From positions 94,177,891 through 94,241,890 of the forward strand of contig CM065298.1 of the NCBI GenBank assembly GCA_032871835.1: 64,000 bases of DNA. The letters are read 5' to 3'. The stretch comes from Dipteronia dyeriana (Eukaryota; Streptophyta; Magnoliopsida; Sapindales; Sapindaceae). Made by a program: the position numbers and the translations under genes. This document shows positions 22,653-35,500 of the stretch, piece after piece. The number at the start of each line of letters is the position of its first letter. The stretch's first letter is position 1. The notes beneath the pieces are model-generated. The model was not told the origin of the DNA. It saw nothing but the letters and a program-made list of their open reading frames with translations, and did not search any database.

Positions 22653-23701
22653 GATTTTCAGATAAACAGAAGCTACAAAACTGTCAAACGTGCAAGCCTG
22701 AAGTTTGCGGCACTAGAAGTATCTGGGAACAACTACATGTCCTGGGTAATTGATGCCAAATTATTGTTACAATCAGAATGCTTATATTACACCATTGAAG
22801 AAGGGGCTGAAGCAACTGAATAAGACAAATCCACTGCTATGGTCATTTTTCGTCGCCATCTACATGACGATCTAAAAGCCCAGTACTTAACTGTCATGGA
22901 ATTGGAAGTTCTATGGCAAGAATTAAAAGACCGATTTGATAACCAACCCTATGTTGCATTACCAAATGCCAGGTATCAGTGGCAACATTTACGTTTTCAA
23001 GACTATAGTCAATCTTTGAATATAACTCTGCTCTATTCAAAATAGCTACACATTTGAAATTGTGTGGACACGAGGTAACAGAAAATGATATGTTGGAAAA
23101 AACATTTACAACATTTCATGCCTCAAACATGATATTACAGCAGCAATATCGAGAACGTCGATTCTCAAAATATTCAGAGTTAATCTCATGTCTCTTGGTT
23201 GCAGAGAAAAATAATGAGCTTTAAATAAAAAATCATGAATCACGTCCGATCGACTCTATAACATTCCCAGCAGTGAATGCTAATACTGTTAGGGGACAAA
23301 ATCGTGGTTGCGGTCGTGGCCGTGGTCAGGGTCGCGGAAGAGCATATGATTATTCTAATCCGGTTGGTTATAATCAAAATATTTCCCAGAACCAGAATGA
23401 TAATAAGGTCAGGTCAGATAAAGGAAAGAGTATCCAAAGGGGGCCTAAGAAAGATGATGGTGTATCATTCAGATGTGGCTGTTATAATCATTGGTCACGT
23501 ACATGCCGCACACCCAAACATCTGGTTGAACTTTATCAAGCATCAATCAAAGAAAAGGAAAAGGGGAAGAGTCCTGAAACCAACTTCATGGAGGATTCAG
23601 ATTTCATAGATATTGCCCAGTTTAATGTTTCTGATTTTCTAAATGATCCAAATGACAATGTGACCACTTCAATTGGTAATGGAAATATCAATACCAATTA
23701 A
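22653..23701 (+). pseudogene. Ty1/copia gag (UBN2-type) pseudogene
   Basis: The frame from ~22690 encodes ASLKFAALEVSGNNYMSW and the rest of a copia gag capsid domain. An in-frame stop interrupts it at 22821-22823, a frame change occurs near 23030, and a further stop follows near 23222. A Gly/Arg-rich stretch (from ~23300) precedes a zinc-knuckle-like sequence, CGCYNHWSRTC, at about 23483-23515; a canonical knuckle would be CX2CX4HX4C, so this one has lost its regular spacing. The protein would package element RNA but cannot be made intact. Confidence 0.85.
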
Positions 23702-23871
23702 GTACTATTTGTAATATTTTTGTTAGCATATGAAATGCTTATGTAAATATTCTTTATATAATATATACTTTTGATCACTCAATCTAATATGCATTTTATT
23801 TTTTCTTTGTGAAGCACAACCAATATGTCTCTAAACGATAAATTGAATATTGTTGAAAAGCAAGGTACATG

Positions 23872-24004
23872 AGATATATGTCTAGCCGACAATGCAACGA
23901 CACATGCGATTTCACGGAATCATAAATACTTTCTGAATTTAACTTTGCTTAAGGCAAATATTAATACAATATCAGATCCAATAGATCTGATAGAAGGCAA
24001 ATGA
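23872..24004 (+). pseudogene. Copia protease relic
   Basis: Reads DICLADNATTHAIS and continues to the stop after DLIEG. This corresponds to the region around the catalytic Asp of copia protease. It ends abruptly at the purine tract, marking the pol deletion point. Confidence 0.7.
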
Positions 24005-24018
24005 GATCCAAGGGGGAG

Positions 24019-25284
24019 TGTTATCGAAATAGTGGCTTCCACAATTAGCTTACACGTGGGTTTCCACATGTCAAGCATACAAGCATTATATGATGATGAC
24101 TAAGGCAAATGAGCGATAGTGTGATATGCCTATATATATGTTCTCATTTCATTTGTAAAGAAAAGTAGATCAGATAAAGCTTAATAAATCAACAAAAGCT
24201 CTCTCATATCTCTCGTCTCGTTCTCTTAGGCCTCGTTTTATTTTTTGTCTGAAGACTGAACAATGCTGAATGTTACTGAAGACTGAATAGTAACTGAAAA
24301 CTGAAAACTGAAAACTGAAAACTGAAAAACATGTTTGTTTTTTTTTCAGTTTTCAGTGAAAACTGAATATAAGTGATAAGTTGTTTGTTTTTTAAAGTTA
24401 TAAATATCTAAAAATAAATACTTTTACATCTATACCCTTCTAACTATTATTTGTTATATATTTACATTTTAACATATTAAGGACAACTCTAACATGTAAA
24501 TTAATTATAAAATAAATTTATTTAGTTATTAAAAATATTTCATACATTATCCCATTCGTTGAATTACATTCAAAATAAACATAATATTTGATGGTGATAC
24601 ATTCTAAAATTCTCAAAAAATATTAATAAAACAAAAAATCAACTACTACTTGATTTTTGACCCAAATAGCTTAGGGCGGTGCATATTATCCACATATATA
24701 TATATATTCTTACCAAAATTAACATCTCAAAACAAAACAAAAAACTCAAAACAAAATCATCATGAAAATCATTCTCCAGTTAAATTTTAGAACAATTGAA
24801 AGAGATGTACTCAAACTGTAATATAAAATTAATAAAACTAATTATCAAATTATAGAAACAAGAAAAAGTTATTACCTGAATATGCTAGGAAATTCAGTCA
24901 GCAATTGTTTTTGTTTTGAAGTAGCTAGGTTTTCTGATGTTAAAGTTCTTTACAGAGAGAAGAAAAAAAAAAGTATTAATACGATTAGGGCTTTAACAAA
25001 GACAAAATTGGAAATATACAAAATTAGTGAGGATAGTTTTGGAAGTAAAAGTTTGTAATTAATTTTACTGGATTTATGTTAAGTGAAAAGTGGAAAAAAT
25101 TCACTTTTCAAAAAAAGTGGTTTTGGTGGCTCATTATGTGATTTTAGCACTTATAAAATCAAACAAAACAGCCGAATGAAACACATTAAGTGTCATTCAG
25201 TGTTAAGTTAAAAAATCAAATAGGGCCTTAATCTCACTTTATTTTATTATTTATTTAATCTATTATTTCATTTAATTTATAACA
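24019..25284 (+). repeat. 3' LTR of the copia element, split by a Harbinger insertion
   Basis: The LTR begins TGTTATCGAAATAGTGG (24019) and ends TTTATAACA (25284). Removing 24229-25227 and one TTA restores a contiguous LTR that matches the 5' copy. Confidence 0.9.
24226..25230. mobile_element. PIF/Harbinger-type element with TTA target duplication, inserted in an LTR
   Basis: The element spans 24229-25227 (999 bp), with the left end GGCCTCGTTTTATTTTTTGT and, in reverse complement, the right end GGCCCTATTTGATTTTTTAA. TTA flanks both sides. The 5' LTR copy near 22005 (GTTCTCTTACTCTCAC) is the empty site, which proves the insertion borders. It carries tandem CTGAAAA units (24296-24325) and no transposase. 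Confidence 0.92.
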
Positions 25285-25734
25285 AGAATCTCATTATTAT
25301 TTTTATAATCTCGATATTTAAACCTTTGCTCTCCGAAAATTTGTATTTGCACATTTTTTTGTATGCCCACGTTATTTTTTTTAAAGATTATATTTTATAA
25401 ACACACCTCAATATTATCAAACATCTCTTTTTTATTTTAGAAAATTATTATAAATAAAAGAATTATAAAATAAATACAGTCAAACTATGAAATTCTATAT
25501 GATTTTGTAAATTATTGACATATAAGTGAGATTCTTGATGAAATATCAAAATGAAGTATATTTGTGACAGTTTTTCTCGGTATGTGTCTTGCGATAGATA
25601 GAGACGGAAACCATATAGTGGGTGATTATTTTTCTTCACTTGGAGAAAAAAATATGGTATGACTAAAAAAATCTTTCGGTACCCTTTTCAATCTCACCTA
25701 ACACTGTTGCTATTATTATTATTTGTATGGGATG
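25285..25734. other. Intergenic AT-rich DNA
   Basis: I see nothing beyond AT-rich low-complexity sequence. Confidence 0.5.
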
Positions 25735-26305
25735 TAATCATTTTCCCCCATTTAATTTGATATATTAGACATTTTACCTATATAGTTTCAGTAATGATCA
25801 TTCTCTCCCCTGAAAAATAAAATATTAGACACTCTACCCCCTTTAGTAATGACCATTCTCCCACCTAAAAATAAAAATATTAGACATTTTATCTCCTAAC
25901 CGAGAGGAATGAAATGTAAAAATAAAAAAATCATTTAAAAATATTAATATAAAGAATAATAAAACAATAAAAATAATATAATTGTAAAAAAAAACTAAAA
26001 TAATACTAAAATTTATTTGAAATATTGAATTGTTTTTTATTTTGAAATACTGAATTTTTTTATTGCTAATTTTAATTATTTTTTTCAATTATATATATTT
26101 TTAAATACTTTGATTAGTTTTTTATTTTTTTAATTTCTGATTTTTTTTCTTTAAAAACAATTGGTGGTATCATTAGGGAACATAACTCATGTGTTTAAGG
26201 GTAATAATGTCATTTACTTGATTTTTGATAATCAAAGTAGATTAACGGAATTTCTAACGGTCAATGGGCAAAATGTCTAATATTTTAGTTGTCATGGGGG
26301 ATAAT
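25735..26305. mobile_element. MITE-like element with inverted ends and repeated left arm
   Basis: The left arm AATCATTTTCCCCCAT...ATTAGACATTTT is matched in inverted orientation at the right end (AAAATGTCTAATATTTTAG...ATGGGGGATAATT). The left arm is partly triplicated (AATGA.CATTCTC.C.CCTGAAAAATA words at about 25796, 25850 and 25860). The target duplication is unclear. Confidence 0.6.
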
Positions 26306-28215
26306 TGTTAGGGGGTTTTGCCCTAAAGCTTGTAATATGTAAATGATGATAAATTATAAATAAAAGTAGTCTTTTCATTCTAATTATATGTCTCATACTT
26401 CTATATCATATGTGCTTAACATTCAAGATTGCAGGATGTAATCTCAAACTGAGTATATGAGTGTAATATACAGAGGAATTCAGTTTGAGAAGTGCAATCT
26501 AAAGAGTCTGTAGAGAACAAATAAAGTTGAGTACTTTATTTATGGTTAATCTACAGTCGTGGTCCATTTTATAATGTTCGGTGATCCTATCCTATATTAC
26601 TCATATAGTAATATGAGAATGAAGACACCTTATATGATGTAATCATATAAGATTGGATCACGATCTATATGAATATCTCACAAATCTCCGTTACATTGGG
26701 AGATTCACATATATCGACAAATGATGGCTATATATGTGTGATCTTAATTCTGAGTATCTTATTGACTCCTTCAGATTAAATCGTGGTTTTTGATATCTCC
26801 GTATCTTGGAATCGCAGTTTGGCTTGTGGCTGAGAATGTCTATACACAATAGTGGAATCCACTCCTTCTTGCGAGAAGTATATAGTAGTTCACTTAAGGG
26901 TTGATTCATGGCTTGAACAATATAAGCGTCCTCATTCTTCCGTAAAGGAAATTAAGATTTATTATTCATTAGAAAAACAATGGAACTTAATGGAAAAGAT
27001 ATAATTAGAGGGGTATAGCGGACTTTATGATCCATCTCTAATTATGAACTACTTGTGGAGGATCATACCATATGTAATAGCTATAAGGATGGACACTGAA
27101 TTTTCGGTTTGTGTAATACATTTGTAGTAGCAAGAGTGCAGCCTCGGGTTTTTAGTGGAATAACTCCGAGGTTAATAATCATGAAATATTAAATAAAGAG
27201 TTTAATTAAATATTTCTAAGTATTATTGGAGCTCAAAACTGTGGATCCATTAGGTTCCCTTACTAACCCGAAACGTTGAAGGCAATAAGGGTCACAATTA
27301 ATTAATTGGATGGTCTAATTAATTATGTTACGAAAGTGACAATGATTTTATTCAGACAATTAATTGAATAATGTGATTATTCAATTAATGGATTATTAAT
27401 TAATTAAATTAAATAATGTGATAATTTAATTATATTAATAATTATGAATTATTAATATGATTAATTATTTTATGGAGGTCAAGGGTTCGAATCAAGAACA
27501 AAGCAAAGTATAAAATAATATTTATTATTTAATCTTTAGCAAGTCATAGATTCAAGTAACAGTGACAACATTGAATTAAATGATATTAGAATCCTATTTA
27601 ATCTAGGTAACTAGTAACCCTAGCATGATATAAGATATCATGTTATTTTGTTTTTAAATATTTGATATTTTAAAATATGATAAAAAATATTATTTTTTTG
27701 AATTTTAGATATTTTAAAAACTAATTTTATCAAATCAAGTATTATAATCTTTTTAAAACTCTTTTATTAATGTAATTGAGAGTCGGTTAAAGACATACAA
27801 TAATAATTAAAAAAAAAACAAAGAAAGGGGTGCGGCCTACACAAGAAATAATAATAAAAGAGGTTTTATTTTCAACTTTTCTAAATGGATGGCGGCATTC
27901 TATTCCAAAGAAAACAACGGTTGCTTTCTTGTGTTTCTTCTATCTTCATTCAATATTCTGAAGTCCGTGACACGTCCATATACAGTTGTTGAATTCTGAA
28001 AGATAGCGAAAAAGATCTAATGGTACAAATCGAAAAAAGTTATATCAAAAAATGAAAAAAAACAAAGGAGTATGATTTCAAATATGACCTTATTTATTCA
28101 TATATATTATACATGGTTATTATGAGTCGTTTAAAATATTTTCTAAAAAAAAGTTTTGAAATTTTCTTCCGCTGCACGACTCTTGGGTTTTCAATCTGTT
28201 TCATAGCCCTAGTAC
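26306..28215 (+). mobile_element. LTR-like block, possible solo LTR of a copia-type element
   Basis: Starts TGTTAGGGGGTTTTGCCC directly at the end of the MITE, and ends near TTCTTCCGCTGCACG...GTTTCATAGCCCTAG. Both resemble the ends of large plant copia LTRs (TGTTAGGG...CCTAACA), but the 3' terminus is degraded and no target duplication is seen. It has no coding capacity. Confidence 0.4.
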
Positions 28216-28879
28216 GATATATTTGAATAAACCGTTATATGTTCTTGATTAATTGCATGTATATATGTGTAGATACAATCTATCGAAGAGGGAATTGCAC
28301 GAAATGATCCAAAAAATTAATTAGTTATTGTTTTTAGCAAAAAAATTATTTTTAACTATAGTTAGCATCTTTAATCTTGAAGTGACAAGCATGTCTCACT
28401 TTTGTTTTATTAGACCCAATATTTTCCAGTGGAAATGGTGAGATATATTACATTTTTTAACGTGTGTTGTGATGATGTCAGCATTTTAATAACTTAAGTT
28501 TAAAAGGCATCTATTATGGTGAACTACCCAAGTTACCCTTAAACTTTAATTTTTAAAAGGCAACATGCTGATGATGTCAGAATGTCCCCAAAAAAGTTAT
28601 CTGAAAAACTTGTCTCTCTCTCTAAAAAAGTTGTCTCTCTCCAGATTCTGCACAAGAAGGTAACAAATATTTATGATCTTCACTTAAATTTGTTTTTATA
28701 CATTTCAGATATTTTGCATTCATTTCAGTATGGGTTAACAATGGGTTAACAATGAATCCATTCCTCGATAATATATGTTGTTTTCAGTCTTTGTAAGAAC
28801 ATGTATGAACATTGAATAGATCCGAGCTTTTTTCTTGTGTGACCGAGAATATTTAAAGACGAATCGAGCTCATTTTATA

Positions 28880-29556
28880 TTGGAACGAGCTTTTGTTTAT
28901 TTTGAAAAAAGCTCGATTGTTTGAAAAAAATGCTCGACAAAAAAATGCTAAATCCCTTAAAAATTTCTCGATCCCTTGAAAACGTTCTTGATCCCTTAGA
29001 AAAAGTTCTTGATCCATTGACAAAAGTTCTCGAACCATTATAAAAGTTCTCGAACCATTATAAAAGTTCTCGATAATTTGATAAATATTCTCGATCCCTT
29101 AGAAAATGTTCTCGATCCCTTGATAAAAGTTCTCGATAATTTGATAAATATTTCCGATCCCTTAAAAAAGTTCTCGATCCCTTAAAAATGTTCTCGATCC
29201 CTTGATAAAAGTACTCGATCCCTTGATAAAAGTTCTCGAGCCGTTATAAAAAGTTCTCGATAATTTGACAAATATTCTCGATCCCTTAGAAAAAGTTTTG
29301 GATCCCTTGATAAAAGTTCTCGATCACTCGATAAAAGTTATCGAATCGAACCGTTATAAAAGTTATCGATCCCTTGTAAAATATTCTCGAACCCTTGAAA
29401 ATTTCTAGATCCATTATAAAAAGTACTCGATCCATTTGAAAAAAGCTCGATCACTTAGAAAATGTTCTCGATCCCTTTCCAAAAAGCTCGATTCGTTTGT
29501 AAATGTTCTCGATCCCTTATAAAAAAAGCTCGATCCCGAAGAACATGTTCTTGATC
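28880..29556 (+). repeat. TTCTCGATCCCTTGATAAAAG minisatellite upstream of the transposase
   Basis: About 30 imperfect copies of a 20-23 bp unit (core CTCGATCCCTTGA plus an A-rich spacer). The array ends in GATCCCTTACAG, a splice-acceptor-like sequence, 45 bases before the transposase ATG (29601). It therefore appears to lie in a leader intron. Confidence 0.9.
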
Positions 29557-29600
29557 CCTTACAGTTGAGAAATTTTTGTGATGATGATTTTCACAGGATA

Positions 29601-32330
29601 ATGGATCTGGTTAGAATAGGCATATCTTACAATGGTCGATGGGAGCAATTATCTTATGGAAGTCAGAGGTTTCTTGGTTCCGATAACCAAGGAATGTATG
29701 TGTCCAGAAATATGACTTACGAAGAGCTGATGTCAATCGTGCAAACCGTTGTGAAGTACGATGTGAACAAATACATTGTTGATCTGCAATCTGTATCAAT
29801 CGTTCCCGGGACAACATGTCGCACATTTATAAAAATGACGACGATGTTTTGTTTATGCTAGGGGAAGATAGGGTGATCCCTCAAGTATGTGTCAGTCTAA
29901 TTGATAGGACTGCAGGAGGTGTCATTGGTGAAGAAATCCCTCATCATGATAACACCCAACATTTTCGATCTTCAGGTGGAAGCAACCAGTTGTTCACAAA
30001 TAGAAGTGAGATTGACGGTAGGGAAAACCTACGTGGTGTCCCACCGGAAGTAGCCGACCATGGTGATATAGTTGGAGCTATATTGGACGATGATTTTGGT
30101 TGTCAAATTGAAATGAATGATGGTCAGTATAACCACCAATACAAGGAGATGTACAATGGCATGAACAACGAGAGGAACAAGGAACCTCATAACTTACCAA
30201 TTCATGAGGTGGCTAATAAGCCAAATTTGCATTCGGTACATAGTGTAGCGAACAATGAGGAAGATGAAGGACTATTAGAAACAGAATGACGTGTAAGACG
30301 TGTATACAGATGTAGTTCCTCTGTAGTAGATATGGCTAGGACATCTGAGGTCCGGCCTAATGTAAATCCAACTGATTCTGAGAATGCCACAAAGTGGGTT
30401 ATTTCAGGAGCATAATCACACTCGTTTGGTATGGGTGGAAGCAGGAACTTGGTAGAGGATGAACCTACCAGCATGATCTATAAAGGTCAATTTTTTCCTA
30501 CTAAAAAGGATTTGAAGAGATTGGCTGAGCATTTTGTAATGCGGCACAACTTCGAGTGGAAGGTGAAAAAAATCGAATAAGACAACATTACATCTGGTTT
30601 GTTTGATGGACAACTGTACGTGGAAGTTAAAAGTGGTGAGGAGAGATGAAGCGACATACTTTCAAGTAAGAAGTTTTATCAATGAACACATTTGTTCGTT
30701 GGAGGAGATTCACCGCCGCCATCGACAAACTAGTGTAGTCATAATTGAAGAAGTGGTTGCACCTAGATTGCAACAACAAGATGGTCGACTAATGCGTCCG
30801 AAGGACATAATCGCCTACATGAAAACAATGTATGGCATCCAAATAATGTACAGTAATGCATAATCAAGCCCTTGATTATGCATTGTCACTGACCTATGGA
30901 ACGCATGAGGAAAGCTTCCAACTGCTGTCATCATTCGGTTACGTGTTGAAACAACAAAATCCCGGAACAATCACTGACTTACAGTGCGATGAAAATGGTA
31001 AATTCCTCTACTTTTTCATGTCATTGGGTATCACTCAGAGGATTCCAGAGGTGTATGCGTCTAGTTATTGCCGTTGATGGTACCCATTTAAAGGGTAGAT
31101 TCGGGGGCACAATGTTTGTTGCAACTGTACAAGATGAGAATGAACAGGTTTATCCAATTGCTTTTGGGTACGGTGACTCGGAAAATAACCTATCATGGGA
31201 GTGGTTTTTGGATTGCTTGAAAGGTTCCCTTGGCCATATAGATGATTTGGTATTCATTTCTGATCGACATGCAAGCATTGAAGCAGGAATTTCTAAAGTG
31301 TTCCCTTATGCCACCCATACCATATGATGCTGGCACTTTTATGAAAATATTAAGAAGCGATATCATAGAAAGGATGTTGCCGCAATAATGGACAAATAAG
31401 CCCGAGCGTACACCGAGTTGCAATATAATCGGCACATGGAAGAGTTACGAAACTTGCACCTGAATGCATATGATTATATAATTGATGCCGGTCCACACAA
31501 GTGGTCCCGTGTACACTAGCCCGACAGAAGGTATAGGGTGATGACAACAAATGTTGCAGAATGCATAAACTCATGCCTAAAATTTACACGGCAACTACCT
31601 ATGTTGACTTTGGCAGAGTTCATTAGGAATATGCTACAACGTTGGTTTTATGATCATAACAGGGCTGCACAATCCATGCATCATCAGTTGACCGACGCAA
31701 CACATCTTGTGATCCTAAAACGTGTTGATAAGTGAAATTTTATGACCGTAAATCCAGTTGACTGGAACATATTCTCGATGAAGCGGGGTTAGAAAACAGT
31801 GGACGATTGACTTAGCCCGGAATACCTGCACATGCAACAAATTCCAAATGAACCTTCTTCCATGTTCTCACGCTCTCGCTGCCGTAAGGTACATTATACA
31901 ATTTTATCTACGGTTAATATTACTGAAACGTGAATCTCATCGTTTTCACTATTTTTACAGTGACCGAAACATGGATTTCACATCCCTATGTGCAGACTAC
32001 TACAAGTGACAAACAATTATTGATGCGTACTCGATTCCTATCATACCGGTTGGACATCCTTCTACTTGGATTGTGCAATCTGACATCACTTGAATCCAAG
32101 CTCCAGGAGACAAACATGCTGACCGAGGGCTTCACGCCATATCTCATCTTCGGAGAGAACAACTACACAGAATTGTAGACGATGTGGACAACCAGAGCAT
32201 AATTCGAGGAGATGTTCTAACCCAACTTTGATTAATGAAGGTACGATCAGAGTTGTTCCTGAGGAATACAGGCGTAAGTGTAGTATCTGTCATACAGTTG
32301 GCCACAACAGAAAGACGTGCCCTACTGGAG
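29601..32330 (+). pseudogene. MuDR-type (MULE) transposase pseudogene
   Basis: Domains in order: an N-terminal domain (29601-29860) related to the fragment at 38.1 kb; an acidic linker; a MuDR DNA-binding domain (~30470-30580, YKGQFFPTKKDLKRLAEHF); a second part starting near 30604; the DDE catalytic domain with AVDGTHL (~31070) and FISDRH (~31255); the third acidic residue in NVAECIN (~31550); a SWIM zinc finger CTC...PCSH (~31830-31880); and a zinc knuckle CSICHTVGHNRKTC (~32279-32320). All three DDE residues and both zinc motifs survive, but frameshifts (for example near 29835 and 31040) and several stops prevent translation. It would act in the nucleus on the element's ends. Confidence 0.85.
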
Positions 32331-32509
32331 ACTCCACCGTGGAATTATTTGAGGCGTTATCATGATGACATTGTGATAATTTGTACTCGTATGACTTGTT
32401 CATTAACTAAAATGCAATTTTATTTAAATATGATTTGTATACAAAAGAATTGGTACATATACAAATGAATTAATACATAAATCTAAACGGGTTGGGAGTT
32501 AGAAAATAT

Positions 32510-35500
32510 CTAAATTGCCATCTTCTCCTGAATGATCCCCATATCGTCTTCCGATCAATCGAAATCCTTTCTGTCTGCCAGTAAGTACTCGATCAATCTC
32601 AACGTGTGGGGACCATAATTACCCCTGCAATTGGACACATTAACAAGCGTTAATAAAATATTAGGTTTATAATAACACAATCTCAAAGTTATTATTACAA
32701 AATGTCTTACGATTTCTACTGCTGGGGGATACGTGTTTCGGACACCACACTGACTGAGAAAGGCTTATTCGTCTTGGTAAATTTCTCAAGTCCAGTCGGT
32801 CGTGCAGTATGAAACCTAGCCTGATGCAACATCGAGGGCACAAACCAAAGCAACGGGGCTACATGCTGCTTCCGGATATGCACTGGGACCTCCTATCTCC
32901 AGGGGTCGACTATGAACATCTTCCCGCATGTGAGGTTGACAGACACCAGTAGCCAATGTTGGCGCCCAATGTTGCACGATATTAGGACCTAAACGTAAAA
33001 AGAAGGTGTTAGGATGTACAAAGACATTTATATTTGTAATTACAAACCAAGTAACACTTACCATGTCAACCTCGTGCCACGGACGACATCCAATCGGGGC
33101 ACCACCAAGCACCGTCGTAAGGTTGTCATCCTTCCACCAAGACCTCAAAACATTCCACCACGCCGTGGTGATCTCCCCACGAGAATCACGAGGTATCATT
33201 TTCCTGTACTGGTGCTCCAGAAAAGACTGTAGAAACAATTGATTGACATAAAATTATTAATGTTTTCCATATAAATCTACAACCATGGGTAATCATTACT
33301 AATTTCAATACTTACAAAAAACTGCGTATCTAATATGTTGACCATCTGATTGTACACACTCGGGAATGCTTGTTGACGCTTACGAAGAATATAAAGGTAC
33401 TCGTCCATATGCTGGGAATATATACACTTAATAAAGTGTTATGAGTGTTACACATCTAAAACAAATATTAAAAAGAGAATTTTCGGTCCCACGTACCTCA
33501 TCATCCAAATCCATGAAGTTGGTCTGCATCCGATGGAACCATGCAGCATCAACTGGCTCCAGCAAATCGACATCACGTCTGCATTAATTTTCCATCAGCT
33601 ACACAATTATTAAATTTATTAGAAGAAAACTTGTCACCTAAATAACAAAGAAATTTACTTACATCTCCCCGTTTGAAGGCTCGGTAAGCCTTCAACCGGT
33701 CATTGTCCACCAGTCCGTGGGGATTAAATACGTGGTCTGGTCTCTCAAGTTTTACCCTCGTCCTCTTAGGTCGGCACGGATCTGTGTAGGGGGGAAGCAA
33801 CTACCAACCACGCTTCAGTACACAACTCTGCTGTCGAACTTCCCCCGCTGGGGTGTGCTGCGATGAGGAGCTTCGTTCCATGTGCGGCTGGATTGAAGTA
33901 GTCGGATGAGAGGGGGCCTGTTGCTCGAGAGGAGGGGGAGGAGGAGCCTGCTGCTCGCTCAGAGGTGGAGGGGGAGCCTGGTGCTCGAGGGGAGGTGGAG
34001 CGGTAGCTTGCTGCTTGCTAGGAAGGGGAAGGGGAGCCTGCTGCTCCCTCAGAGGGGGATGGGGAGCTTGTTGCTTGAGGGGATGTGGAGGGGGAGCCTG
34101 CTGATCGATCGGATGTGAAGGGGGAGATTGAGCCCCACTCTCCAGAACTGTCCCTCCGGTATATGGATCTTCCCTATACTGATACGTATGCATCATAAAG
34201 CTCTGAATGCCCCTGATCAATGCAAGAAACTCCCTGTATTATTGTTGTCGATCCTGCTAGCTCTTCTGGATTACATCCAATAACTCCCGGTGCTATTTTT
34301 ATCCATCATCCTCTTTCTTCCAGAGGGCTTCACGCAACTCGCTGAACTGATGTTCCCATGGGGACTGAAATCATGTCAACATTGTTAGTACTAAAACAAT
34401 CAATAGATCTTGTTCATAAAAACAAAATTAACATCTCAACTTACCTCTCCACCACGTCCAACGTCTGCACGGGAATCCCCTGTAGCAGCACCAGGTCATG
34501 GGGTGGTAAACCAAACCCTTCTACGCCTTACTCGCCGAGGAGACGTCTCAGATCTGTCAGTGTTCATGGCACTGAAATTCCAACCTGTTGGGTCTGAAAC
34601 CTCCGTCTCACTACACCTCCCACCCTCACCATCCTCCTCGGGACGATCTGCACTACTAGTTGGATCAGGGACAATATGAAGGTGAACCCCGTCATCCTGT
34701 ACATACAGGAACCCCCCCTCACTTTGGTCTGCGAAGTACGGTGTCACCGCCTCAGCTGTTGTAGGCACGATTTTTTTCCTTGCAGACATCTGAAAGCTTA
34801 GTTAGTTGAATGTTATTGTAAACATAGTAAGTAATATAACTATTAACAAATTAAATAATTACCCTAGCACTGGAAATCTTGGCCAGCTTCTTCCCTCTAG
34901 GTTGTTTGGTCAACTCCCACTTCAACATACGAGGAGAAAGCTATATAACCCTTCGGGTAACGAAATCGACACCCAATTAGGATATCACCTCGAAAGCAAA
35001 TATCTGCATCAAAGATAAGTACAGTTATAATCCAAAAAAAATTTGGAAACGAAATTTAATGTACATGTTGGAAATCAAATTTCTTACCAAAAGGGCATGT
35101 GATAGACCGTAAAAGTTGTACCCCTTCACAGAATGTACAACATCGCCCTGTGACTGCTGGCGTCTCTCCTCACATCTTCGCGGTAACGCATGCTTGAATA
35201 AAAAGATAGAATGCCTATAGGCGTGGGCATCCCACGTGAACGCATCGAAGGCATTGAGGTCCTCTACCAACCGAAACTGCCAAACTGGAATCTTCAATCT
35301 CTCGTTCACCCCCATCAATATCCAGTTCAACATGTAAATGAGGTACAACTTCACAACATTGCACGCCTGTTAAAACTCTCTGCGGGTAAGAACAACTCTT
35401 AAGTCATCCAACGATACCTCATCGTATCCAGGAAAGTACAGTTGATGTATGACATTCTCCACTGCAACATACAAACTCGTGTCTGGTACAACTCCAAAAC

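Larger units (their letters stand above)
21909..25284 (+). mobile_element. Ty1/copia retrotransposon, gag-only deletion derivative
   Basis: Layout: truncated 5' LTR (21909-22059), leader with 60-bp repeats, decayed gag (22653-23701), a short protease relic (23872-24004), a purine tract AAGGGGGAG (24010-24018) and the 3' LTR (24019-25284). The 3' LTR begins TGTTA and ends TAACA. It is interrupted by a Harbinger element. Integrase, reverse transcriptase and RNase H are absent; the protease reading runs directly into the purine tract, so pol was deleted internally. The 5' LTR lacks its first ~110 bases. Confidence 0.85.

Noticed and set aside
28853..29038. Open frame on the minus strand across the TCTCGATC array
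   Set aside because: The frame is a by-product of the minisatellite; the translation is just repeat units (RDQE-like).
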